6,164 bases of DNA from Ruminiclostridium sp. Its GTDB lineage: Bacteria > Bacillota_A > Clostridia > Oscillospirales > Ruminococcaceae. Shown one piece after another: positions 1 through 5,699 of this stretch. The stretch's first letter is position 1; every line of letters starts with the position of its first letter. The stretch covers positions 1 through 6,164 of the forward strand of contig JAFZOA010000570.1 in NCBI GenBank assembly GCA_017550775.1, given 5' to 3'. A program made the position numbers and the translations under genes. The notes under the pieces were generated by a model that searched no databases, had not been told where the DNA came from, and was given only the letters and a program-made list of their open reading frames with translations.

Positions 1-530
1 CACAGGTTGAGACCTTCCTCGGGTGGGATAAGCGCCGCAAGCTGCTTCTCCACCTTTACGGCGTCCTTGCTGTCGGTAAGTCCGATCAGATTGGTGAGCC
101 GGATCACATGGGTGTCGCAGACCAGCGCGGGCTTGCCGTACAGGTCGCCGACGATAAGGTTTGCGGTCTTTCTTCCCACTCCGGGAAGCGTAGTAAGCTC
201 CTCTATCGTATCCGGGACGACACCTCCGAATCGCTCACGAAGCGCCTTGCACATGAGGGATATGTCGTTCGCCTTTGTGCGGTAAAGTCCGCAGCTCTTT
301 ATGTATTCTTCGATCTCGGCTACCTGAGCGTCTGCAAACGCATCCACGCTCGGGAAACGTTCGAAAAGAGCAGGTGTGACCATGTTCACGCGTTTATCGG
401 TACACTGTGCGGAAAGCCGCGTCGCTATCAGAAGCTCGTGGGGCTTTTGATAGACGAGCGCGCATTTTACATCGGGATATTCCGCTTTAAGCAGCTCGAT
501 AACTTCCGCGGCACGTTGTTTCTTTGTCAT
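1..530 (-). CDS. nth: Endonuclease III (partial, C-terminus beyond window)
   Basis: Base-excision-repair DNA glycosylase/AP lyase that removes oxidised pyrimidines and nicks the abasic site; acts in the cytoplasm on the chromosome. The gene reads leftward from ATG at 530; 176 codons are visible and the frame stays open to the window edge. Family motifs are clear: LSAQCTD at residues 39-45; the helix-hairpin-helix LPGVGRKTAN at 115-124, whose Lys121 corresponds to the catalytic lysine (Lys120 in E. coli Nth); and CDTHV at 138-142, whose Asp139 corresponds to the catalytic aspartate (Asp138). The family is about 210 residues long, so roughly 35 residues are missing, including the region where most members carry a Cys4 iron-sulfur cluster; its presence cannot be judged here. 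The start is supported by AAGGAG at 536-541 with a 5-nt spacer; this site lies across the cls stop codon. The 12-bp gap to cls implies co-transcription and probably translational coupling. MutY is unlikely because the lysine-containing LPGVGRKTAN of Nth is present. Confidence 0.96.
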   Translation of the reverse strand, partial: MTKKQRAAEVIELLKAEYPDVKCALVYQKPHELLIATRLSAQCTDKRVNMVTPALFERFPSVDAFADAQVAEIEEYIKSCGLYRTKANDISLMCKALRERFGGVVPDTIEELTTLPGVGRKTANLIVGDLYGKPALVCDTHVIRLTNLIGLTDSKDAVKVEKQLAALIPPEEGLNL

Positions 531-542
531 AGCGGCTCCTTG

Positions 543-2063
543 TTACATCAGCGGCGACAGGACTTTGAGCAGCGAGCGGACGATCTGTCTTCCGAAGCTT
601 ATGTCATCGCACATTTCGACGGTGACCTTCTCGGAAACGGACAGAGAGTTAAGGAAAGACAGCCTTGCCTGTTCCACCGCTCTGCTCTTGTACATCCATA
701 CGCCGTTCTCGAAGTGCAGGTAGAAGCTGCGGTAGTCAAAGTTGCAGGTGCCGACGATCGCGGTCTCGTCGCTTATTATCATCTTTGTGTGGATAAAGCC
801 AGGCGTGAACTCGTATATCTCGACACCGCTCTTTACGAGTCGTGAGTAGTTCGCCTGTGTCATCTCGAAGATTATCTTCTTGTCGGGGATATGCGGGGTA
901 ATTATCTTTACGTCTACGCCGCTTCTTGTGGCGCGGATAAGCGCGTTTTCCATAACATCGTCGAGTATCAGGTACGGGGTGCAGATATACACAAACTTCT
1001 TTGCGTTGTCGATAACGTTGACGTACGCGTTCTCGTGTATCAGCCCGCGGAAAAGCGGCTCGTCGGAGAACGGTATCACAAAGCCGTCGCTTCTGCCCTT
1101 ATAATCTACCGTGTATTTTGTGTAGTCCTGCTTTTCTCCGGTAACGAAGTTCCACATTTCGAGATAAAGCACAACGACCTTTTTTACAGCGTCGCCGTTT
1201 AGCTTGACGCAGGAGTCCTCCCAGAACCCGAAGCGTTCCTTGCGGTTGATGTACTCGTCGGCAATGTTGATGCCGCCGGTAAAGGCTATCCTGCCGTCTA
1301 TGATCGCAAATTTGCGGTGGTCGCGGTAGTTCATGAACCGGTCGAGGGACGGCTTATAGGGGTTGAATACGATAGTATTGATGCCGTGAGCCTTCATTGT
1401 CTGCGGAAAATCCACAGGGAGCAGGTTTATGGTCCCGATATCGTCGTATATCAGTCGCACCTCGACACCCGCGGCGGCTTTGTCTTTCAGAATGTCGAAG
1501 ATCTGCTGCCACATTTCGCCGTCGCCGATTATGAAGTATTCGAGGAAGATGTACTTTTCAGCTTTTTTAAGCTCCTGCACCAGCTCTTCAAAGAACAGAG
1601 CGCCGGGATTTAAGAACTCGGTCTCGGTGTACGCATAGATGTTGCTTCGGGAGTTGTTGATGATATAGCTCGCCTCGCGCTTTATGTGGGAGTTCTGAGC
1701 GCCGATGACTTCGAGGAGCTGCTTGTTGGGCTTTATTATGCCGTCGGAGCTGTCCAGAGCGGCTTTAAGTTTGAGAGTGTTCTTTTTGTTGAGGTGAGTA
1801 CGCCCGAACATGAGGTAGAGAAGGGCACCGCCGACCGGGAATGCGAGAACCGGTATAAGCCATGCGATCTTGAAATCGGGGTTGTTGTTTCTGTTTACAA
1901 TGGTTATGGAGATGTAGAAGCTAAGTATCTCAAAGGACAGAAACAACGGTACGAAATACGCCGACAGAAAGAACATCGGCAGGACGATGATGCAGATCTG
2001 TACGAGTATGAGGATGCTGACACCAAAGAGTCTGCTTGATAGGATCTTGGCAAGTCTGCTCAT
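543..2063 (-). CDS. cls: Cardiolipin synthase, PLD superfamily
   Basis: Membrane phospholipid enzyme that in the bacterial Cls family condenses two phosphatidylglycerols to cardiolipin plus glycerol. The 506-residue length fits a full protein. The N-terminus has three hydrophobic segments (about 12-37, 38-57, 67-87); the third ends in LLYLMFGR, typical of the PLDc_N region of Firmicutes enzymes. Two phospholipase D (HKD) catalytic motifs follow: HRKFAIID at 249-256 (His249, Lys251, Asp256), then GGINIADEY, and HTKMIISD at 425-432 (His425, Lys427, Asp432), then GTCNFDYRSF. Both are intact, so the enzyme should be active. The ATG is supported by AAGGAG at 2070-2075 with a 6-nt spacer. It is the first gene of a leftward unit with nth 12 bp downstream, driven by the promoter at 2101-2129. 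The family also includes other PLD-type phosphatidyltransferases, but the three-helix N-terminus plus two HKD motifs makes Cls the best call. Confidence 0.95.
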   Translation of the reverse strand: MSRLAKILSSRLFGVSILILVQICIIVLPMFFLSAYFVPLFLSFEILSFYISITIVNRNNNPDFKIAWLIPVLAFPVGGALLYLMFGRTHLNKKNTLKLKAALDSSDGIIKPNKQLLEVIGAQNSHIKREASYIINNSRSNIYAYTETEFLNPGALFFEELVQELKKAEKYIFLEYFIIGDGEMWQQIFDILKDKAAAGVEVRLIYDDIGTINLLPVDFPQTMKAHGINTIVFNPYKPSLDRFMNYRDHRKFAIIDGRIAFTGGINIADEYINRKERFGFWEDSCVKLNGDAVKKVVVLYLEMWNFVTGEKQDYTKYTVDYKGRSDGFVIPFSDEPLFRGLIHENAYVNVIDNAKKFVYICTPYLILDDVMENALIRATRSGVDVKIITPHIPDKKIIFEMTQANYSRLVKSGVEIYEFTPGFIHTKMIISDETAIVGTCNFDYRSFYLHFENGVWMYKSRAVEQARLSFLNSLSVSEKVTVEMCDDISFGRQIVRSLLKVLSPLM

Positions 2064-2069
2064 GTTCTT

Positions 2070-2075
2070 CTCCTT
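2070..2075 (-). promoter_or_regulatory. Ribosome binding site of cls
   Basis: The minus strand reads AAGGAG followed by a 6-nt spacer and ATG. It is near-ideal and fixes the cls start at 2063. Confidence 0.85.
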
Positions 2076-2100
2076 TCTCGTGAAACTCCTTTAAAATAAT

Positions 2101-2129
2101 ATTATATCACATTATTCTGCTTTTTTCAA
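2101..2129 (-). promoter_or_regulatory. SigA-type promoter for cls-nth
   Basis: On the minus strand, -35 TTGAAA (2124-2129) and -10 TATAAT (2101-2106) are separated by exactly 17 bp. A run of seven A on this strand (2131-2137) lies immediately upstream of the -35, resembling an UP element. The predicted transcript begins near 2094, leaving a leader of about 30 nt before cls. This is too short for a riboswitch. Confidence 0.8.
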
Positions 2130-2172
2130 GTTTTTTTCTTAATATTTACATTTATAAAAATCCGATCAATTA

Positions 2173-2201
2173 TTGACAAAGCCGGTACAAAAATGTATAA
2201 T
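2173..2201 (+). promoter_or_regulatory. Perfect-consensus SigA promoter for the antiporter-GH25 unit
   Basis: TTGACA (2173-2178) and TATAAT (2196-2201) match the housekeeping consensus at all twelve positions with an optimal 17-bp spacer. Predicted transcription starts near 2208, giving a leader of about 35 nt. The -35 elements of this promoter and the cls promoter are separated by 43 bp, so the two units diverge from a compact region with room for a shared regulator. Confidence 0.88.
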
Positions 2202-2217
2202 GTAAGTTGTGTGGTAT

Positions 2218-2227
2218 TCTGCGCAGA
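2218..2227. repeat. 10-bp perfect palindrome in the antiporter leader
   Basis: TCTGCGCAGA is its own reverse complement. It lies about 10-20 nt after the predicted transcription start and one base before the ATAAGGAG of the ribosome binding site. It could be an operator half-overlapping the initially transcribed region, or chance; it is too short and loop-less to act as an RNA hairpin. Confidence 0.35.
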
Positions 2228-2242
2228 TAAGGAGACAGAAAA

Positions 2243-3280
2243 ATGGATCTTACAGGTTTTTTGGTAGAATATGTTGAAACGAGCTTCGGCGGGGTGGCAG
2301 TCATCCTCCTGTCCGTAGTATTGCTCGTTCTGGGCTTCATTATGCTGATAAAGGGCGCCGATCTTTTCGTTGAGAACGCGTCAAAATTCGCGGTAATGCT
2401 CAAAGTTCCGCTTATCGTCATAGGACTTACAATTGTAGCATTCGGTACGAGCGCTCCCGAAGCCGCGATAAGCATAACCTCGGTATGTCAGTCGGACGCT
2501 GCGGCCGGTGCCGGGATCTCGATAGGAAATGTCATCGGAAGCAACATCATGAACATACTGATAATACTCGGTATTTCGGCTTTGTTTGCGGTTCTTCCGG
2601 TCAAGAAAGAAACGTTCAGGTATGAGATCCCCTTCGTTATTTTCATTACCGTTGTGCTGCTTCTTCTGGGACTTGACGGAGACATCGGAAAGCTTGACGC
2701 GGTGATACTTCTGATACTGTTCGCAGCGTTCTTCGTATATCTGATAATACTGTCGAAGAAGGGTGATGCGAGCGGAGCCGACGAGGTCGCCGAGCTTACC
2801 GAAAAGGATACCGTACTCAGCATGACTATTTTCGTGCTTATCGGTCTTGTGATGATAGTGGTCGGAAGTGACTTCACGGTAGCGGGTGCGACAAAGATCG
2901 CCGAGGCTCTCGGAGTTGACTCACGACTCATAGGACTTACCGTAGTGGCGTTCGGTACCTCACTCCCTGAGCTTGTTACCTGCGTCACCGCCGCAAAAAA
3001 GAATGCCGTGGATATCGCGATAGGCAACATCATAGGAAGCAACATCTTCAACATACTGTTCGTTGCGGGTCTCGCGGGACTTGTAGCTCCCACACCGATA
3101 GGATTTCAGCCTTCGTTCATCATTGACGCGTGTGTCGCGATCTTCGCGGCGGTACTGCTGTTCCTTTGCGTACTCAAAGACCGTAAGCTCGGACGCGTCG
3201 GCGGTGCCATAATGATAGGTTCCTACGCCGTTTACTTCGTTTATCTGATTTTGCAGCCCATGATCCTGGCGACTGCGTGA
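2243..3280 (+). CDS. Calcium/sodium antiporter (CaCA family, YrbG-like)
   Basis: Integral membrane exchanger of the Ca2+:cation antiporter superfamily, expected to extrude Ca2+ (or a related cation) in exchange for Na+ or H+. The 345 residues hold about ten hydrophobic segments split by a charged loop near 171-190. The two inverted alpha repeats are unmistakable: alpha-1 has FGTSAPE (67-73) and GNVIGSNIMNI (95-105), and alpha-2 has FGTSLPE (237-243) and GNIIGSNIFNI (261-271). Glu73 and Glu243 match the ion-coordinating glutamates of the archaeal exchanger NCX_Mj. Asparagine occupies the GSN position in both repeats (101, 267). The duplication is still visible in DNA: TCATAGGACTTAC occurs at 2418-2430 and 2928-2940, and GGAAGCAACATC at 2537-2548 and 3035-3046. 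The ATG follows AAGGAG (2229-2234) by 8 nt. The GH25 gene begins 22 bp after the stop, so the two are probably one operon. The exchanged ions cannot be fixed from sequence alone. Confidence 0.94.
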   Translation: MDLTGFLVEYVETSFGGVAVILLSVVLLVLGFIMLIKGADLFVENASKFAVMLKVPLIVIGLTIVAFGTSAPEAAISITSVCQSDAAAGAGISIGNVIGSNIMNILIILGISALFAVLPVKKETFRYEIPFVIFITVVLLLLGLDGDIGKLDAVILLILFAAFFVYLIILSKKGDASGADEVAELTEKDTVLSMTIFVLIGLVMIVVGSDFTVAGATKIAEALGVDSRLIGLTVVAFGTSLPELVTCVTAAKKNAVDIAIGNIIGSNIFNILFVAGLAGLVAPTPIGFQPSFIIDACVAIFAAVLLFLCVLKDRKLGRVGGAIMIGSYAVYFVYLILQPMILATA

Positions 3281-3288
3281 ATCTGTCC

Positions 3289-3293
3289 GGAGG
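3289..3293 (+). promoter_or_regulatory. Ribosome binding site that decides the GH25 gene start
   Basis: GGAGG lies 9 nt before ATG at 3303. An in-frame TTG at 3294 touches the GGAGG with no spacer and therefore cannot be served by it, so ATG 3303 is the supported start. Confidence 0.85.
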
Positions 3294-3302
3294 TTGGATA
3301 AT

Positions 3303-4805
3303 ATGGAAGAAAACCCAAATATAACCGGTGCCGAGCCGGAAATGACCGCGGTAGATAACGCTGTGGAAGAGGCTCCCGTACATACCGGGGAACCTGCTGC
3401 ACTTACTGACAGCGACTCTTCCGGTCTCGCGGCTGATACATCTGATGTAAAGGAACCGGACAAGGATGTTTACATATACGACGCTGACGACGACGAGCCG
3501 GTTGACGATAAGGACTTATACCGCGACTATACCGGGGAAGTCATGACCGTTCGCAGACCAGTTCCCACTAAACCGGCAGCACAGAAGCCTGTTGAACAGA
3601 AGCCTGTTCGGAATCATGTTCAGACTGTTCACCGTGAGCCGCCTCCTTCTTCAAGAAAAAGTCCGACAGGAGAGGAAAGTGTTCACAAATTCGAAAAGAG
3701 TGAACAGTTCAGATCCGAGCCTCGTTCTGTCACCGTATACCGCGAAGGCTCCGATATGCGGATAAACCGCATTTATACGATAAATACAGTTATATCCATG
3801 ATAACGCTCTGCGCCGTTGCTGCCGGAATATTCATCGGGTATGCGTACTTAAAACGTCTCGAACAGGATCTCGGTATCAGCAAGAGGCGCATTTCCGATC
3901 TTGAGGACAGCAGTAATGCCGTTACCGCGGAAAAAAGCAATAACGGCGACGATGAGGAAGACAACGATTATATCGACGCTATCAGCCTCATTGACGAGGA
4001 GGAGCTCAACGAACCGGCCGTGCCGGAGAGCGAGATAGAGATCGAGAACGGAAAGCTTCTGCTTTACGATTCCTATGTCGGCTATTCGTGGACACCTGTT
4101 CTGTCCGGAATAAAGCCGCATACCTACAACAAGGAGAACTTTCATGTTGACGAAGATTACCGCATGGAGTACGTTGTTGACGGCGAGGTATCTTCATATT
4201 TCGGGATAGACGTGTCCTCACATAACGGAGATATCGACTGGGACGCGGTGCGCTCGGACGGAGTCGAGTTCGCGATACTTCGTATAGGCGTTCGCGGCTA
4301 TGGCGCAGAGGGCAACATAAAATTCGACGATAAGTTCATTCAGAATTATGACGGCGCGCGCAAGGCGGGTATCGACATAGGCGTGTATTTCTACTCCCAG
4401 GCGATAAGCGTCGAGGAAGCAGTCGAGGAAGCAAAGTTCGTGCTCGAAAAGCTTGACGGGCGGTCTCTCGAATACCCGGTGGTGTTCGACTGGGAGCCGG
4501 CCGAGATCATGGCGGGGGATGACCCGCCGCGTACCGAGGACGTAATGCCCGGAACTCTTACCCTGAGTGCAATGGCGTTCTGTGAGAATATCCGAGACGC
4601 CGGATATGAAGCGATGATCTACACCAACAAGAAAATGGCTTACATAAAGTATGATATGCGAAAGCTTCAGGATTATCCCGTATGGCTGGCGCTGTACAAC
4701 ACCGACCTTACCTATTACTACGATTTTGATATGTGGCAGTACGGTTTTGGCCGCGTGGACGGCGTTGAAGGTGATGTTGACCTCGATATCGCTATCATCA
4801 GGTAG
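3303..4805 (+). CDS. Membrane-anchored GH25 lysozyme-family protein
   Basis: GH25 enzymes are N-acetylmuramidases that cut the peptidoglycan glycan chain. The 500 residues divide into: a low-complexity acidic N-terminus (1-80); a Pro/Lys/Arg-rich stretch (83-150) with a QKPVE/QKPVR repeat; one transmembrane helix (about 157-182); a short likely coiled coil (183-203); a very acidic linker (209-248); a spacer (249-297); and the GH25 domain (299-500). GIDVSSHNG (301-309, Asp303), FDWE (395-398, Asp396 and Glu398) and the C-terminal DVDLDIAI are the family's catalytic and fold landmarks, so activity is plausible. The single internal helix and lack of a cleavable signal peptide suggest type II topology, with about 155 residues inside and the enzyme outside. 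A stretch after FDWE (about 399-420) looks like a loop insertion. It sits 22 bp behind the antiporter and probably shares its promoter. The ATG is chosen over an in-frame TTG nine bases upstream. The role, whether wall remodelling, sporulation or cell division, is not evident. Confidence 0.9.
   Translation: MEENPNITGAEPEMTAVDNAVEEAPVHTGEPAALTDSDSSGLAADTSDVKEPDKDVYIYDADDDEPVDDKDLYRDYTGEVMTVRRPVPTKPAAQKPVEQKPVRNHVQTVHREPPPSSRKSPTGEESVHKFEKSEQFRSEPRSVTVYREGSDMRINRIYTINTVISMITLCAVAAGIFIGYAYLKRLEQDLGISKRRISDLEDSSNAVTAEKSNNGDDEEDNDYIDAISLIDEEELNEPAVPESEIEIENGKLLLYDSYVGYSWTPVLSGIKPHTYNKENFHVDEDYRMEYVVDGEVSSYFGIDVSSHNGDIDWDAVRSDGVEFAILRIGVRGYGAEGNIKFDDKFIQNYDGARKAGIDIGVYFYSQAISVEEAVEEAKFVLEKLDGRSLEYPVVFDWEPAEIMAGDDPPRTEDVMPGTLTLSAMAFCENIRDAGYEAMIYTNKKMAYIKYDMRKLQDYPVWLALYNTDLTYYYDFDMWQYGFGRVDGVEGDVDLDIAIIR
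3581..3610 (+). repeat. Tandem 15-bp coding repeat
   Basis: Two adjacent 15-bp units, each starting ACAGAAGCCTGTT (3581-3593 and 3596-3608), differ only in their last two bases. They encode QKPVE then QKPVR in the cytoplasmic Pro/Lys-rich part of the GH25 protein. This is probably a recent slippage duplication in a disordered segment. Confidence 0.8.
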
Positions 4806-5613
4806 CCTTGCGGTACGCCGCGATACCGAACTCCGCGCTCACGGTGAGTGATCCGAGCCGGTCAAGCTTCGCGCGGTCGGTAGCCGATGTCTTGTAACAG
4901 TACGGGGTCATCTCGAACAGCGCGATTATGTCCTCGTTTGACGCAAGATCGGCACTGAACCGGCACTCCTTGTATTCAAGCAGCTCAAACCCGTTTACGT
5001 CGAGCGGCGAGACTGTGTTGCGGTACGGCTTCTCATATACCGCCTGTTTCAGCTCGAACAGGTGGTTTTCGAGCGGGAACGCGGTGATATACACACCGTC
5101 CTCTTTAAGTACCCGCAGATATTCGCTACCGGAAAACGGCGAGAACAGGGCAAGGACTATCCCGCAGCTCCCGTCAGAGAGCGGAATATCGAAAACGCTC
5201 GCCGCGGCAAGCCTTATCCCGGCGTGGCGTGAGGCTCCTGCGTTCACAGCATCCTTTGACACATCTATGCCGATAAGCTCGGCCGTTATTCCTATATTGT
5301 GCAGTTCCGCCGCGATATCCGCCGTGTAGCTGCACTCCCCGCAGCCGCAGTCCAGCAACGTACAGCCGTCATACGCGTACTTGGCGGTAAGCTCCCTGAC
5401 AGCAGCTCGGAGCGGTTCGTAGTACCCCTTGTCAAGGAAGCTCTTTCTTGCCGCTACCATGCGCTTGTCGTCACCGTGCCGGGACTTATTGGACACAAGC
5501 AGGTTGACGGTACCTTTTCTCGAAATATCAAAACAATGCCCGACCTCGCATTTCAGGCTTTTGTCGTTCTGTACAAGCTCGTTTCTGCAAATCGGGCATA
5601 TAAAATTTGTCAT
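4798..5613 (-). CDS. rlmA: 23S rRNA (guanine-N1)-methyltransferase, RlmA family
   Basis: SAM-dependent methyltransferase expected to methylate N1 of a guanine in 23S rRNA hairpin 35, near the peptide exit tunnel. The 271 residues fit the family. A zinc-binding N-terminal module has Cys6, Cys9, Cys22 and His26 (CPIC...CEVGH). The Rossmann SAM site is LLDCGCGEC (86-94), with the next-strand acidic motif GIDVSK (115-120). FSPF (157-160) and MTPYCYKTS (235-243) match conserved RlmA segments. Gram-positive members usually act on G748 (RlmAII, related to TlrB) and Gram-negative ones on G745 (RlmAI); the first is more likely here, by inference from the host. The frame extends upstream to 5850, but ATG 5613 is chosen because the protein homology begins there and AAAGGAG (5626-5632) precedes it. 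That start also lies downstream of a perfect promoter. Its last 8 bp overlap the end of the convergent GH25 gene. Confidence 0.88.
   Translation of the reverse strand: MTNFICPICRNELVQNDKSLKCEVGHCFDISRKGTVNLLVSNKSRHGDDKRMVAARKSFLDKGYYEPLRAAVRELTAKYAYDGCTLLDCGCGECSYTADIAAELHNIGITAELIGIDVSKDAVNAGASRHAGIRLAAASVFDIPLSDGSCGIVLALFSPFSGSEYLRVLKEDGVYITAFPLENHLFELKQAVYEKPYRNTVSPLDVNGFELLEYKECRFSADLASNEDIIALFEMTPYCYKTSATDRAKLDRLGSLTVSAEFGIAAYRKAT
4808..4823. other. Small hairpin just past the convergent stops
   Basis: TTGCGG (4808-4813) pairs with CCGCGA (4818-4823) around a TACG loop, with one G-T wobble. It begins 3 nt after the GH25 stop and lies inside the end of rlmA. No T run follows on either strand, so it does not qualify as an intrinsic terminator. 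It might only stabilise an mRNA end, or it may be chance. Confidence 0.3.
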
Positions 5614-5625
5614 GCGTTTGTTTCG

Positions 5626-5632
5626 CTCCTTT
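5626..5632 (-). promoter_or_regulatory. Ribosome binding site of rlmA, long spacer
   Basis: The minus strand reads AAAGGAG followed by 12 nt and ATG (5613). The spacing is longer than the 5-9 nt seen for the other genes here, which may lower translation. No alternative in-frame start codon lies between the site and the ATG. Confidence 0.7.
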
Positions 5633-5646
5633 GGTTTGATAACTTT

Positions 5647-5675
5647 ATTATATAATATTGTATCGCTGTTGTCAA
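5647..5675 (-). promoter_or_regulatory. Perfect-consensus SigA promoter for rlmA
   Basis: On the minus strand, TTGACA (5670-5675) and TATAAT (5647-5652) are separated by 17 bp, matching the consensus at all positions. Predicted transcription starts near 5640, giving a leader of about 27 nt. It supports ATG 5613 as the rlmA start, because longer in-frame candidates would lie upstream of the promoter. Confidence 0.87.
5651..5656 (+). promoter_or_regulatory. Candidate -10 for the HAD hydrolase gene
   Basis: TATAAT also occurs on the plus strand because ATTATATAAT (5647-5656) is a perfect palindrome. No good -35 lies 16-18 bp upstream (the best is CTTTGG at 5629-5634), so this promoter is weak, activator-dependent, or absent. 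If used, transcription would start near 5663, about 37 nt before the HAD start codon. Confidence 0.4.
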
Positions 5676-5699
5676 GGACGGCGGTGCACGGAGGATAAG

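Noticed and set aside
108..845. 245-codon plus-strand open frame
   Set aside because: It lies antisense to nth and cls, both supported by catalytic motifs and ribosome binding sites. The translation shows no recognisable domain and it spans the junction of two real genes.
2121..2137. T runs in the cls/antiporter intergene as a terminator
   Set aside because: No GC-rich stem precedes the T runs on the plus strand, and both flanking genes diverge from here, so there is nothing to terminate. They fit an A-tract upstream of the cls -35.
2202..2242. Riboswitch or cation-sensing leader before the antiporter
   Set aside because: The leader after the predicted start is only about 35 nt, too short for a known ion-sensing aptamer, and no terminator hairpin is present.
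2488..3093. 201-codon minus-strand open frame
   Set aside because: Antisense to the antiporter. Its Ser/Thr/Pro/Ala-rich translation is what a mirrored hydrophobic gene gives, and no ribosome binding site supports it.
3294..3302. TTG start for the GH25 gene
   Set aside because: It abuts the GGAGG with no spacer, while the ATG nine bases later has normal spacing.
2960..3463. 167-codon minus-strand open frame across the antiporter/GH25 junction
   Set aside because: It spans two well-supported plus-strand genes and has no recognisable family or start signal.
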